Shown here: positions 43,804 to 53,108 of the stretch, piece by piece
Layout: each line of letters opens with the position of its first letter
Position numbering within the stretch: the stretch's first letter is position 1
From: Armatimonadota bacterium
Lineage (GTDB): Bacteria; Armatimonadota; Fimbriimonadia; Fimbriimonadales; Fimbriimonadaceae
Assembly (NCBI GenBank): GCA_018268315.1
Contig: JAFDWU010000002.1
Location: 329,638-393,637 of the forward strand
Direction: 5' to 3'
Length of the DNA stretch: 64,000 nt
Notes under the pieces: model-generated
What the model was told of the DNA's origin: nothing
Seen by the model: the letters and a program-made list of their open reading frames with translations, nothing else
The model's database searches: none
Position numbers and translations under genes: made by a program

Positions 43804-44396
43804 TGGCGAAAGCCGCCGCCGACCGCACCGAAGCGTCGAAGATCAAGTCCGCCTTCCCGAAGGCCTTCGTGAGCTCTAAGGTTGAACGGGGCGAGCTTTA
43901 CGTCTGCGTTAAGCGCGAAGCCATCGTGGACGTTCTTCAGTTTCTGAAAGACGACCTCGGCTACGAATATTTCAGCGAGTGCCTGGGTGTGGATTACAGC
44001 ACCTGGAAGCATGAGAGAGATTTTACCGAGCGGTTTGAGGTTGTTTACAACCTGATGACCCTGAACGGCTACCACCGCATCTTTGTGAAGATCGGCGTGG
44101 ACGATGGCCAGAAGGTTCCAACGGCCAAGCACGTTTATCTTGGCGCTGAGTACCCGGAGAAGGAGATCGCCGATCTGTTTGGCGTCATCTTCGAGGGTAA
44201 CGAGCTTCGCGGCGAGCGGTTCTTACTGCCCGATGACTGGTCTGGTTTCCCGTTGCGCAAGGAGTACCCGCTCGGCGGCGACGACGTAATCTTCGATCAG
44301 AACACCCGCGGCCCGGCGGTGGAAGACATGAGCAAGCCTCACGCTGGTGAGAGCTTCGAAGGCAAGACGGGCAGCGGCGACGTTTCCGGCCGTTAG
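43803..44396 (+). CDS. nuoC: NADH-quinone oxidoreductase subunit C
   Basis: A 197-residue 30-kDa-type subunit of complex I, in the peripheral arm by the quinone site. Signatures are YFSECLGVDYSTW and the characteristic YPEKEIADLFGVIFEGNELRGERFL segment followed by DDWSGFPLRKEYP. The C-terminus has an extra polar tail. nuoB normally lies between nuoA and nuoC and nuoD follows nuoC, but neither is present here. Confidence 0.93.
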   Translation: MAKAAADRTEASKIKSAFPKAFVSSKVERGELYVCVKREAIVDVLQFLKDDLGYEYFSECLGVDYSTWKHERDFTERFEVVYNLMTLNGYHRIFVKIGVDDGQKVPTAKHVYLGAEYPEKEIADLFGVIFEGNELRGERFLLPDDWSGFPLRKEYPLGGDDVIFDQNTRGPAVEDMSKPHAGESFEGKTGSGDVSGR

Positions 44397-44417
44397 ATAC
44401 CTATTCAGTTGGAATTA

Positions 44418-44442
44418 GTGAGCCGGATTGCATCCGGCTCAC
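44418..44442. terminator. Hairpin between convergent nuoC and secreted-protein genes
   Basis: A perfect 10-bp stem (GTGAGCCGGA and its complement) with a TTGCA loop, 21 bases beyond nuoC and 13 bases beyond the opposite gene. T-runs are weak on both sides. Confidence 0.6.
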
Positions 44443-44454
44443 TGTCATCAACCC

Positions 44455-45168
44455 CTACTTCTGCTTCGAAGTCTTCTTGGCATCGCTTGGGGCGGCTGCG
44501 GCAAATCCGCGGAGATAGAACGCTACGCCGTAGCCCGTGTCACACGGAAGTATCAACTCGAAGATTAAGTTCTGACCCGCATGAGCTCCTAAGACCGCAG
44601 CAGGGAACGTAACGGTGAAGTTCTTGTAGTCGCTGGTGTCTGGGAAGAACTTGCCCGTTGAGCTTGAGGTAATTACCGGCGTGAACTGCGTGCTGAACGG
44701 AGCCGCGAGATCCTTGTATCCAATGTACACGGGGAAGCCATCTGGCACATAGTACGGATTGGCTGTAGTGAAGCTCAACGTGATCGTCCCGGTTAGCGGG
44801 CCGCTGACGAGATCCCCTTGACCGGTGATTGGGATTGGGCCACCGGAGTGGATATCCCTGGGATGAGGAGGTCCACTGACGGGTCCTGCGGCATGTGTCG
44901 ATCCGCCCGAACTTGTCTTCTTCTGCTTTCCGCTCTCCTTATCGCAGGAACAGCAGCAACTGCAGCCATGCTTGCAGCAGCTACGCATCTCCTCATGCCG
45001 AGAAGACTTCTTCGAATGCTCCTGGTGCATAGAAGTCTTCTTCTTTGCCTGGGTCTGCTTGGTATGCCCGCTGTGGTCGGCTTGGGCCGGAGTTCCATGC
45101 CCAAGACTCACGCTGGACAAAGCCAACGCAAAAAGCGACGCCACTAAAAATCTCTTACAAAGTCTCAT
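44455..45168 (-). CDS. Secreted Cys/His-rich protein, hypothetical
   Basis: A 237-residue exported protein. A typical signal peptide (MRLCKRFLVASLFALALSS) is followed by a His/Lys-rich stretch (HGTPAQADHSGHTKQT, MHQEHSKKSSRHEEM), then CCKHGCSCCCSCDKE, seven cysteines within about 12 residues. A Gly/Ser linker leads to a C-terminal beta domain of about 110 residues. The Cys/His block looks designed to bind soft metals such as copper or zinc. No homologue is recognised. It is convergent with nuoC and lies next to the cyclase/TPR regulator gene on the same strand. Confidence 0.75.
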   Translation of the reverse strand: MRLCKRFLVASLFALALSSVSLGHGTPAQADHSGHTKQTQAKKKTSMHQEHSKKSSRHEEMRSCCKHGCSCCCSCDKESGKQKKTSSGGSTHAAGPVSGPPHPRDIHSGGPIPITGQGDLVSGPLTGTITLSFTTANPYYVPDGFPVYIGYKDLAAPFSTQFTPVITSSSTGKFFPDTSDYKNFTVTFPAAVLGAHAGQNLIFELILPCDTGYGVAFYLRGFAAAAPSDAKKTSKQK

Positions 45169-45210
45169 GATCCACCGGACGATATCGTACCATTGTTGCA
45201 GGCAAATCCT

Positions 45211-47838
45211 TCAAGAACTTGGCGAGCAACCCTCTAGCCAGGCACGGGTTGTACTTGCTAGCCGGGCAGGGCTCAGAGTTCGGCCCTTGCGCTTTAGCTC
45301 CTTCAATTTGCTAAGCCCTAGTCCATCCAACAGCATCGATTCCAAGCTTGCACGCAGGGCAAGGGCATGGGCGTCTGGCTTCTCGGCCACCGACTGCCAC
45401 AGATGCTCCGCCGCACCCGATAGAGTTGCCGACCGCTCAAAGTTGCCGGTTTTTCCCGCTAAGTAAGCAATCCCCTCTAGAACCCCTGGAAACCACGCTT
45501 CGCTCTCACAGCCGGAGACTTGAAGCGCTTCCAGGAAAAGGGATTCCGCCGCCCGGTATTCACCCAGCAGCATCATTACGTCGGCCAAATTTGTGGTTGC
45601 CCGAATGTAAAGATCAGGCTCTCCAACCTTGTGCGCCAGCAGGCGGCCCTTTTCAAATTCGATCTTCGCCGTCTCAAATTCCGACTTGGTTTTAGACAAA
45701 TACGCCAGGTTGGTTAGCACCTTGGCGGAGTTCGCCAAATCATCCTGAGACTCGTAAAAGCGAAGGCAAGTTTCAAGGTAGCCCCTTGCCGACTCTGTGT
45801 TCCCACGATCCATCTCCACTAAAGCGAGGTTGTTCAGAGTCGCCGTCTCCCGAGATGACAGATTTGCCTGCGCAAAGATGTCTCGGGCTTGAAGGAAATA
45901 TTGCTCGGCATGTGCCATAGCGCCTAGTCTCCACTTCAGCACCCCAGCAATGTTCAAGCACCGCCCAACCGACTCGGGTTCAGCCTCTCCTGCGCATGCG
46001 AGAGCCTGTTCGATCGCATTTACGCCCAGCACGTACTGAGCCCTTGCCAGCCACCAAATGTGGATGAGCAAGCATAGGGTCAGCGCGCTTTGGCGATCAC
46101 CAAGTTCAATGAGTTCCTGAACGGCCGCATGCAGATTCTGCGCCTCGTCACCGACAGCCGCCAGCCAGTTTTCACTCCCAATCGAGCCTTCCTTCTGCCT
46201 GAGCCACTCCAAGAACCATCGAGCGGCACGCTCCGCCATTGCGGTTTCTTCCGCGGCCTTGCGAACCGCAAATTCGCGAACGGGTTCAAGAAATCGATGC
46301 CTTGCCCCAAGCGGCCCTTGGTGGGAGATTACGAGCGACTTTTCGATAAGTGACTCAAGCCCATCAAGCACTCTAGTAGGCTCAATTTCGCCAAACCCAC
46401 AAATGCCTTCCGCCGCCTCCACTGTCCATCCATCGCGAAATACTGCCAGCCGATTGAACAGCGCCCGCTCATCATCCTCAAGAAGCTGGTAGCTCCAATC
46501 GATGGCCGCCTCGATGGTCATATGCCGGGGCAAGCTCTCGCGAGGGCCGCCCTGCAGCACGCCGAAAACGTCCTTCAGGCGCTTCAGAAGCTCCCCCGCG
46601 CTAAGCACGGCAAGCTTCGGCGCCGCAAGTTCTAGCGCCAGCGGCAACCCATCTAGCCGACGGCAAATCTCTGCAACGGCGTCGGCATTATGCCCATCGA
46701 GCTTGAAAGAATCGTTTCTCAGCCTCGCGCGATCAAGCAATAGCTGAACAGCTTCAAATGCCAAAAGTTCGGTCGGGTCGTGGGACGACCCAGTGGGAGG
46801 AACCGAAAGCGGATCGACCCGATAAGTCTTCTCACCCGCCACCCTCAGCGCCTGGCGGCTGGTAACGAGTAACCGCGTCTCAGTCGTCTGCTCAAGAATT
46901 CGTGCGGCAAGATCGGCAACCGCATCCACAAGGTGCTCCGCGTTGTCTACTACCAGAAGCAACTTTCGGTTTCCAATTGCCGCCGCAACCGAACTGGCGT
47001 CAACGTGCAGAGTGGGGTCAACGCGCATGGCTTGCGCCACCGTCATCGGAACCAAGCCGGGGTCTTCTAACGCGGCCAGCGGCACAAACCAAACGCCGTC
47101 AGGGAACGCCTCAAGAAGCTCTGCCCCAACTTGCAGCGAGAGCCTGGTCTTGCCGCTTCCACCTGCCCCCATCAGGGTCACGAGCCGATGGGCGTGAACC
47201 TCCTCAACAAGCCTCTCAATGTCCGCTGCCCGCCCAATGAAGCTGGTGTGCTGGAGCGGCAAGTTATTCGGCGTGTAATCCAGCGAAGCCAGTTCCGGGA
47301 ACGCTTCTGGGAGCCCTTCGGCTTTGAGCTGCCAAACCCGCTCAGGCTCAAGAAGATCCTTCAAGCGATGGCGGCCAAGGTCAATAAAGGCAAAGCCCTC
47401 TTCACGGGCTTCGGCGAAGATTTGGTGAGCAGCGTCTGAAAGCAGCACCTGAGCGCCATGCGCTAAACCGCGCAGACGGGCGCAGCGGTTAACGGTCGGA
47501 CCGTAGTAGTCGCCGTCGCGCTGGATCGCCTCCCCGACGTGAATGGCGCACCGCACACTCAGCACCATCTGATTCTCGCCGGGATTGAGAAGCGCGCGCT
47601 GCAAAGCTGCGGCCGCTCGAACCGCGTTCGCAACGGAGGTGAAGACCATGAAGGCGCTATCGCCCTCGCCGCGCTGCTTGATCCACTTGCCCATGAACTC
47701 GCTGGCAACACGCTGAACAAGGAGGTCGTGGCGTTCGAGAGCTTGGCTAACCTCGCGGCGCTGAGTTTCCCAGAGCTTGGTGCTGCCCTCGATATCCGTG
47801 AGAAGGAACACCAGCGTTTTTGCTTCGTTTACCGCCAA
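45211..47838 (-). CDS. Class III cyclase / AAA-type ATPase / TPR regulator
   Basis: An 875-residue protein with three modules. The N-terminal class III cyclase domain (about 5-180) has LTDIEGST, RGEGDSAFMVF, and YYGPTVNRCARL, retaining the catalytic Asn and Arg. An NB-ARC/AfsR-like NTPase follows, with Walker A GAGGSGKTR (near 240), LLVVDNAEHL, and LPLALELAAPKL. The C-terminal 330 residues are TPR repeats (LNNLALVEMDRGNTESARGYLE). Related proteins are common in Actinobacteria and Chloroflexi as signal regulators. No LuxR or other DNA-binding domain is present. TTG start. Confidence 0.9.
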   Translation of the reverse strand: MAVNEAKTLVFLLTDIEGSTKLWETQRREVSQALERHDLLVQRVASEFMGKWIKQRGEGDSAFMVFTSVANAVRAAAALQRALLNPGENQMVLSVRCAIHVGEAIQRDGDYYGPTVNRCARLRGLAHGAQVLLSDAAHQIFAEAREEGFAFIDLGRHRLKDLLEPERVWQLKAEGLPEAFPELASLDYTPNNLPLQHTSFIGRAADIERLVEEVHAHRLVTLMGAGGSGKTRLSLQVGAELLEAFPDGVWFVPLAALEDPGLVPMTVAQAMRVDPTLHVDASSVAAAIGNRKLLLVVDNAEHLVDAVADLAARILEQTTETRLLVTSRQALRVAGEKTYRVDPLSVPPTGSSHDPTELLAFEAVQLLLDRARLRNDSFKLDGHNADAVAEICRRLDGLPLALELAAPKLAVLSAGELLKRLKDVFGVLQGGPRESLPRHMTIEAAIDWSYQLLEDDERALFNRLAVFRDGWTVEAAEGICGFGEIEPTRVLDGLESLIEKSLVISHQGPLGARHRFLEPVREFAVRKAAEETAMAERAARWFLEWLRQKEGSIGSENWLAAVGDEAQNLHAAVQELIELGDRQSALTLCLLIHIWWLARAQYVLGVNAIEQALACAGEAEPESVGRCLNIAGVLKWRLGAMAHAEQYFLQARDIFAQANLSSRETATLNNLALVEMDRGNTESARGYLETCLRFYESQDDLANSAKVLTNLAYLSKTKSEFETAKIEFEKGRLLAHKVGEPDLYIRATTNLADVMMLLGEYRAAESLFLEALQVSGCESEAWFPGVLEGIAYLAGKTGNFERSATLSGAAEHLWQSVAEKPDAHALALRASLESMLLDGLGLSKLKELKRKGRTLSPARLASTTRAWLEGCSPSS

Positions 47839-47920
47839 AACTTATTTGTCCCCGTCCGATGAGGATAGCCTATATTCCTTGGTATACAAAGCCCAGTGTG
47901 AGGCTTTCGTTCTGTTGAAT

Positions 47921-48547
47921 TTAGCAGACGCTTGGGGCGGTCGGTTGATTGATCGATGCGATGTAATCGCCCACCAGCTTCAAAACCTTGCCGCGGTGGC
48001 TGATCGCATGCTTCTGCTCGGCGGTTAGATCCGCCATCGTGCAGCCAAGCTCAGGCAGATAGAAGATGGGATCGTATCCAAAGCCGCCGCCGCCGCTTGG
48101 CTGCTCGGCAATCTGTCCCTCGCAGGTTGCCTCGAACACTTCTCTTATGGTGTCGCCAAGGCGTACGGCAACGCAGCAGCGAAAACGCGCGGAACGTTTC
48201 TCCAGCGGCAAGCCCTCCAGTTCGCGAAGGATGATCGCCATCTTTTCAGGAAACGGCAACCCCTCACCTGCGAACCGCTTTGAGTGAACGCCTGGCTGCC
48301 CGCCCATCGCGTCGATTTCAAGGCCGGCGTCATCGGCTACGCATAATTCGCCGGTGAAGGCGGCAGCAGAATCCGCCTTGATCATCGCGTTTTCGGGATA
48401 AGTGCTTCCGGTCTCTTCCGGCTCCGGCGCGCCCGGGAAATCAGCGAGTGTGAGGAATTGAATTTCTGGGAAGCGGGCGCCGAGGATGGTCAGCATCTCG
48501 CCCGCCTTCTTTACGTTATGGGTAGCGATGACCACCCGCTTGATCAT
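47921..48547 (-). CDS. rdgB: XTP/dITP diphosphatase (RdgB/HAM1)
   Basis: House-cleaning nucleotide pyrophosphatase that removes deaminated purine triphosphates. The 208-residue length is normal. [11 protein letters not shown] is the N-terminal motif, [24 protein letters not shown] holds the metal/base site, and [15 protein letters not shown] and SHRGK close the pocket. It overlaps rph by 4 bases; the rph-rdgB pairing is common. Confidence 0.94.
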   Translation of the reverse strand: MIKRVVIATHNVKKAGEMLTILGARFPEIQFLTLADFPGAPEPEETGSTYPENAMIKADSAAAFTGELCVADDAGLEIDAMGGQPGVHSKRFAGEGLPFPEKMAIILRELEGLPLEKRSARFRCCVAVRLGDTIREVFEATCEGQIAEQPSGGGGFGYDPIFYLPELGCTMADLTAEQKHAISHRGKVLKLVGDYIASINQPTAPSVC

Positions 48548-49257
48548 GCGATTTCGAGAACTTCCTTTTGAGCCTTGATCAGCTCATCGATGCCTTTCTT
48601 CGCAAGTTTCAGCAACTTACCAAGGGTCTCCGGACTGAACGGCTCGGCTTCGGCGGTGCCCTGAATCTCAATGAACTTGCCCGACTCCGTCATAACAACG
48701 TTCATATCCGTATCTGCCTGGCTGTCCTCGTCGTAGTTCAGATCCAGAATTTCTTTGCCGCGGTAAACGCCCACGCTAACCGCTGCCACTGGCTCGCGCA
48801 GCAGGATTTGATCGATCATCCGCTGCTTCTTCATGTAAAGCATCGCGTCGTAGGCGGCAACATAGGCGGCGGTAATCGCCGCTGTGCGCGTTCCGCCGTC
48901 CGCCTGGATGGCGTCGCAGTCCAGCGTGATGGTGCGTTCGCCCATGCGGTCGAGATCAACCACCGTTCGCATCGCCCGCCCAATCAGCCGCTGGATTTCC
49001 ATCGAGCGGCCGTTCGGCTTCATCTGATCACGTTGGTTTCGCTGCCGTCCGCTACGCGGAAGCATTGCGTACTCGGCGGTGAGCCAGCCCTTGCCCTGTC
49101 CTTTCATAAACGGGGGGACGCGCTCTTCCACGGTTGCCGTCACCAGCATGTGGGTTTCGCCCATTTTGACTAGGCAGGAGCCTTCCGCAAACTTGGAAAA
49201 GCCGCGTTGAAAACTGTAGGATCGTAGTTGATCGAGGTCTCGCCCGTCAGGTCGCAT
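48544..49257 (-). CDS. rph: Ribonuclease PH
   Basis: Phosphorolytic 3' exoribonuclease trimming tRNA precursors. The 237-residue length fits. [13 protein letters not shown] opens the protein, [11 protein letters not shown] is the RNA-binding segment, RAMRTVVDL and [16 protein letters not shown] complete the phosphate and active site. Directly upstream of rdgB with a 4-base overlap. Confidence 0.95.
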   Translation of the reverse strand: MRPDGRDLDQLRSYSFQRGFSKFAEGSCLVKMGETHMLVTATVEERVPPFMKGQGKGWLTAEYAMLPRSGRQRNQRDQMKPNGRSMEIQRLIGRAMRTVVDLDRMGERTITLDCDAIQADGGTRTAAITAAYVAAYDAMLYMKKQRMIDQILLREPVAAVSVGVYRGKEILDLNYDEDSQADTDMNVVMTESGKFIEIQGTAEAEPFSPETLGKLLKLAKKGIDELIKAQKEVLEIA

Positions 49258-49266
49258 CGGGCAAGT

Positions 49267-49797
49267 TTAGCCGATTGCCACAAGAACTTCTTGCAACAGT
49301 TCGTTAAGCCTTTCGGTAGGCGCGGGCGGGATCCCTGCGGGCGCGTCTGGGCAAAAGCTGTGGCCAGAAATGTGGTCTCTCACGGTTGCGGATTCCAAAG
49401 AATCGTAGTAGAGTCGTCCGCCGCTCCCGCTCACGTCGATTCGCTTCAAATCTTGGTAGCCGCTGGCGCACTCGATGTGGACCACTGCGCCGCCCTTGGT
49501 CTTCAGCACCGCTAAGACGCCCGAGCCATCTGCGAAAGTGCTGACATCCATATTTTCGACTTCTCCGAGAGCCTCAAGGACCCAATCCAGCGCCCGTGAC
49601 AAGTGGCGTTCTACAAGTTCTTTGATGGGGATGCGGTTGGGAATCTGGATGATCAAGCGGCCATGCGCAGGCTTTCCAATGCCTCCGGCAGCGACCATCG
49701 CCGCTACTTGCTGAAATCCGGGCTCAAGGCGCAAGGAACTTCCCACGCTCATCATTATTCCCGGCTGCATTCGCCCGGCGTATACTCGCGGCTGCAT
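49267..49797 (-). CDS. Gfo/Idh/MocA C-terminal-domain-like protein
   Basis: A 176-residue protein resembling only the C-terminal substrate domain of Gfo/Idh/MocA oxidoreductases: VGSSLRLEPGFQQVAAMVAAGGIGKPAHG, then RALDWVLEALGEVENMDVSTF and a beta sheet (VLAVLKTKGGAVVHIECA, RIDVSGSGGRLYYDS). No Rossmann NADH-binding domain is encoded. It could be a degraded dehydrogenase or a stand-alone fold. The start is uncertain; an internal ATG near 49752, before VGSSLRLEP, would leave room for the promoter of the divergent gene. Confidence 0.5.
   Translation of the reverse strand: MQPRVYAGRMQPGIMMSVGSSLRLEPGFQQVAAMVAAGGIGKPAHGRLIIQIPNRIPIKELVERHLSRALDWVLEALGEVENMDVSTFADGSGVLAVLKTKGGAVVHIECASGYQDLKRIDVSGSGGRLYYDSLESATVRDHISGHSFCPDAPAGIPPAPTERLNELLQEVLVAIG
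49781..49786 (+). promoter_or_regulatory. -10-like box before the first GT4 gene
   Basis: TATACT lies 13 bases before the ATG at 49800, implying a very short leader and no ribosome-binding site. Confidence 0.35.
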
Positions 49798-49799
49798 CC

Positions 49800-50921
49800 A
49801 TGGCAAAGCCGCGCATTCTCATCCTAACCCACGAGTATTCGTTGACGGGTGCGCCAAAGCTCATTCTCGACATCGCCCGAACGTGGCAGGAGAAGGCCGA
49901 AATGCGAGTGATCGGCGGGCGGCCGGGCCCTCTCCGCGCCGAATTCAACGCCTTCGCGAAGACCGCCGAGTTCTCAGAATTCTTCCATCCCGAGCCGAAA
50001 TATGCGGTGTTCAAGCCGGTGACGCGGTCCGGCTTGCGGCAGGCTTTCTTCGATGACTTCGTAACGAGTTTCAAACCCGATCTGATCTACTGCAACAGCC
50101 TAAGCTCACTCGAAATGGTGGCGAAGCTGCCTTTGCCAGCCGCCAAGCGTCTGCTGCACGTTCACGAGATGGGCTTAAGCGTCGAGCTGGCGCAGAAGGA
50201 ATTCCCTGGCCTCATTTCAAGCTGGCCGGACCATGTAATTACCGTCTCCGACGCCGCTAGAGATTCCTTGCTTGAGCGAGCGCCGCTTGACCCGGCGATC
50301 GTGAGCCGGATATTTGCCTCGATTCCAGCTCACAAGCCCGCCGCGAAGCCCATGAACCCGGATGAAAAGACGTTTCTGGTTGGCGGAAGCGGCCAGACGA
50401 ACTGGCGCAAGGGATGCGAGCTATGGCTGATGGTCGCTGCCGCGCTTCGCGAAAGACTGGGCGACACGGTGCGCTTTGAGTGGGTTGGAATCGGCGATGC
50501 CCACAGCGACAAGCAGTTCAAAATCATGGCCCAGACGCTTGGCCTGGAGGTCAGCTTTGTGCAAGCCACCAGTAAGCCACTCGACTACTACAAGAATTTC
50601 GATATCTTCCTGCTTTCGTCTTGGATGGACCCGTGCCCCCTGGTTGTTCTTGAGTGCATGCAGCTAGGCATTCCGTGCGCGGGTTTCGCGGGAAGCGGCG
50701 GAGCCGGGGAGGAGATCGGCGATACCGGCATCGTGGTCCAGAACTTCGATATTGAGGAGATGGCTTCCCGTCTGGCAGACTTACTTCAAAACCCTGCTGA
50801 GCGCCAGCGCTTTGGCGAAATGGCCCAAGCCAGAGTACAGGCGGAGTTCAACACGGAAAATCAGGCGGGCAAGATTTGGCAGGTAGTTGAATCTATGCTT
50901 GACGCGAGGAACGTAAAGTGA
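49800..50921 (+). CDS. GT4 family glycosyltransferase, copy 1
   Basis: A 373-residue GT-B-fold enzyme. The N-terminal domain has HEYSLTGAPKLILDIARTW and an acceptor-side histidine in LHVHEMG. The C-terminal donor domain has NWRKGCELWLMVAAALRERLGDTV, FLLSSWMDPCPLVVLE, and GAGEEIGDTG, the EX7E-type nucleotide-sugar site. It is a close paralogue of the next gene, which overlaps by 4 bases (GTGA). It is probably involved in surface polysaccharide synthesis with manC nearby. Confidence 0.88.
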   Translation: MAKPRILILTHEYSLTGAPKLILDIARTWQEKAEMRVIGGRPGPLRAEFNAFAKTAEFSEFFHPEPKYAVFKPVTRSGLRQAFFDDFVTSFKPDLIYCNSLSSLEMVAKLPLPAAKRLLHVHEMGLSVELAQKEFPGLISSWPDHVITVSDAARDSLLERAPLDPAIVSRIFASIPAHKPAAKPMNPDEKTFLVGGSGQTNWRKGCELWLMVAAALRERLGDTVRFEWVGIGDAHSDKQFKIMAQTLGLEVSFVQATSKPLDYYKNFDIFLLSSWMDPCPLVVLECMQLGIPCAGFAGSGGAGEEIGDTGIVVQNFDIEEMASRLADLLQNPAERQRFGEMAQARVQAEFNTENQAGKIWQVVESMLDARNVK

Positions 50922-52018
50922 AGGTTCTTCTCGTAGTCCACGATCTCTCGCTCACCGGCGCGCCTCGCGTCATCCTCGATCTTTTCGAAGGCTTTGGCCG
51001 CGCCATTGAGCTAAGAGTTCTGGCGCTTCGCGGCGGACCACTATCCTCACGGCTGAGCAAGACCGATTGGCGAGAAATCAGCGCACTCATCGGCCCCCAA
51101 CCGCGCCGGCCAGATCGCAAGCTAAAACTGCTCCGCCAGCGCAACAGTGTGAAGTCTTGGATGGCGAACTTTGCGCCGGACGTGGTCTACATTAATTCGG
51201 CAGCTTCGCTGCCGGTGTTGAACCAAGACTTATTGCCTTTAGCTCCAGTTCTTTTCCACGCCCACGAAATGGGGTTTGTCTTAAACGAATACGTTCGGCC
51301 TGTTCGAGAGCAGTTCCTAAGCCTGCCCGCTAAGTACGTCACGGTGTCGCAAGCCGCCGCCAACGACCTCTTGCGGCTGGGAGTTGATGAATCCAAAGTT
51401 GAGATCATCAACGCCTGTATTCCGTTCGAATCCTGGACGCCTAAGCCGCGCAAGGAAGCCCATCCCGTGGTGGGTGGCGCGGGGTTGCCGCAATGGCGCA
51501 AGGGGGTCGATTTGTGGCTGCTGGCCGCCAAGGAAGTTGCGACCCGCCTTGATGGCAAGGTGAAGTTTCGCTGGGTCGGCTACGCTGACGATTACGATTC
51601 CTGGACCGCCAAGGAGAAATCAAAAATTCTTGGGCTAGAGAAGGTTGTAGAGTGGATCCCGCTCTGCGAAAACCCCGGCGATCACTACCAGGCGTTCGAC
51701 ATCTTCCTGATGACCTCCTGGGAAGACCCCTGCCCGCTCGTCGTGCTTGAGAACATGGCGCTTGAAAAACCGGTAATCGCGTTTCCGGATGGCGGCGGCG
51801 CCGCGGAAGAACTAGGCGAAACCGGGGTTCTCACCTCGCGGCGAAACGTGCATGAGATGGCGGATAAGGTTTGCGAGCTGCTTGCGGACCCCGAAGGAGC
51901 GAAACGCCTCGGCGAGGCCGCGCGCCTGCGAGTTCAAGAACACTTCACGGTTGAAAAGCTCGCTCCCAGGCTGCTGGAAGCGGTGCGAACTACTGCTCAG
52001 TCGCGCGATCGGCGATAA
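50918..52018 (+). CDS. GT4 family glycosyltransferase, copy 2
   Basis: A 366-residue paralogue of the preceding gene, with matching landmarks: HDLSLTGAPRVILDLFEGFG, FHAHEMGFVL, QWRKGVDLWLLAAKEVATRLDG, FLMTSWEDPCPLVVLEN, and GAAEELGETG. The two arose by tandem duplication and probably add two different sugars, or the same sugar to different acceptors. GTG start overlapping copy 1. The 3' end overlaps convergent manC by 29 bases. Confidence 0.88.
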   Translation: MKVLLVVHDLSLTGAPRVILDLFEGFGRAIELRVLALRGGPLSSRLSKTDWREISALIGPQPRRPDRKLKLLRQRNSVKSWMANFAPDVVYINSAASLPVLNQDLLPLAPVLFHAHEMGFVLNEYVRPVREQFLSLPAKYVTVSQAAANDLLRLGVDESKVEIINACIPFESWTPKPRKEAHPVVGGAGLPQWRKGVDLWLLAAKEVATRLDGKVKFRWVGYADDYDSWTAKEKSKILGLEKVVEWIPLCENPGDHYQAFDIFLMTSWEDPCPLVVLENMALEKPVIAFPDGGGAAEELGETGVLTSRRNVHEMADKVCELLADPEGAKRLGEAARLRVQEHFTVEKLAPRLLEAVRTTAQSRDRR

Positions 52019-53051
52019 GCCGAACGTTCTGCGATTGCGAGCGCGGGCAAATCAACACGTGCTTGCCGCTTACCACCACAATGAAATCTTCCAGCCCAAG
52101 GGCATCCACTTCGATATCGTCCCTTTGGTTCACTATCAGGCTGCCGCGCACCGATTCCAGCCGCGCGCAACCGCGGACATGATTGCCATGCTCATCAGGC
52201 GGAGCGTTGCGAAGCATCGCCTCCCAAGAGCCTAGATCGTCCCATTCGAATTCGCCCCTCACCACCTTGAGGAGCAGGGTTTTCTCAAGCACCGCGTGAT
52301 CAAACGATTGCCGCGGAATCTGACCGAAGAGCTTGGCCAACACCGCCGTTTCCTTGAACGGCATCGCATCCGCCAGCATCACCAACGTGTTGGCGGTGTC
52401 CGGAGCAACATCTTGGAGCACCCGCATTAGCGTATCGAGCCGGAAGAAAACTGTTCCCGAATTCCAAAGGAACCGTTTAGCCTGCACATACTGCTCGGCC
52501 AGCTCTAAGTCGGGCTTTTCGTGAAACCGCAAGACGCCCTCAGCGTTCTCAGCGGAAGAACCCTTTACTTCTATGTAGCCATACCCGGTTTCCGGGCGCG
52601 ATGGAGGAATGCCCAAGAGGCAGAAAACCTGACCCTCTGAGGCGACCGAGAGGCAGTGACCCATTTGCTTGCCGAACACGTCGCCGGATATAAGGTGATC
52701 TGCTGGAAAGACGCCTACAGTAATTTCCTGCCACTTGCCAGGATTCTTGGCAATAAGGTTGGCAACTCCCCACAAAATGCCGCCCAGCGAATCTCGTGGC
52801 TCCGGCTCCTCAAAAATAGATTCAGCAGGAGCAATTCCCAGTTCGACAATCTTGCGGGCAACCGAGCGCCCGGCCACCGAATACACTTTTGAGCCAAAGA
52901 CCGGCTTCAGGCGATCAAGAGTGTCGGTAAGGAGCGGCTGGCCCGATGGCCCAAGCGCCAGCAATTGCTTGGGAACCTCGGCTGAACTAAGCGGCCAAAA
53001 CCGTTTACCGCCGCCTCCGGCCAGTACAATCGCTGCGAAATTCCCGCTCAC
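51990..53051 (-). CDS. manC: Mannose-1-phosphate guanylyltransferase
   Basis: Makes GDP-mannose from GTP and mannose-1-phosphate. The 353-residue protein has the pyrophosphorylase signature LAGGGGKRFWPLSSAEVPKQ, FPADHLI, and the sugar-phosphate lysine region in FHEKPD. It lacks the C-terminal isomerase domain of bifunctional ManC/AlgA, so only nucleotidyl transfer is expected. The neighbouring GT4 genes are likely users of its product. GTG start. Confidence 0.9.
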   Translation of the reverse strand: MSGNFAAIVLAGGGGKRFWPLSSAEVPKQLLALGPSGQPLLTDTLDRLKPVFGSKVYSVAGRSVARKIVELGIAPAESIFEEPEPRDSLGGILWGVANLIAKNPGKWQEITVGVFPADHLISGDVFGKQMGHCLSVASEGQVFCLLGIPPSRPETGYGYIEVKGSSAENAEGVLRFHEKPDLELAEQYVQAKRFLWNSGTVFFRLDTLMRVLQDVAPDTANTLVMLADAMPFKETAVLAKLFGQIPRQSFDHAVLEKTLLLKVVRGEFEWDDLGSWEAMLRNAPPDEHGNHVRGCARLESVRGSLIVNQRDDIEVDALGLEDFIVVVSGKHVLICPRSQSQNVRLIADRATEQ

Positions 53052-53108
53052 CTCCCTATTCTGGCTTAGAAGCGTCCTGGTTCATCGCGGGTACATTCAA
53101 TCTTCATT

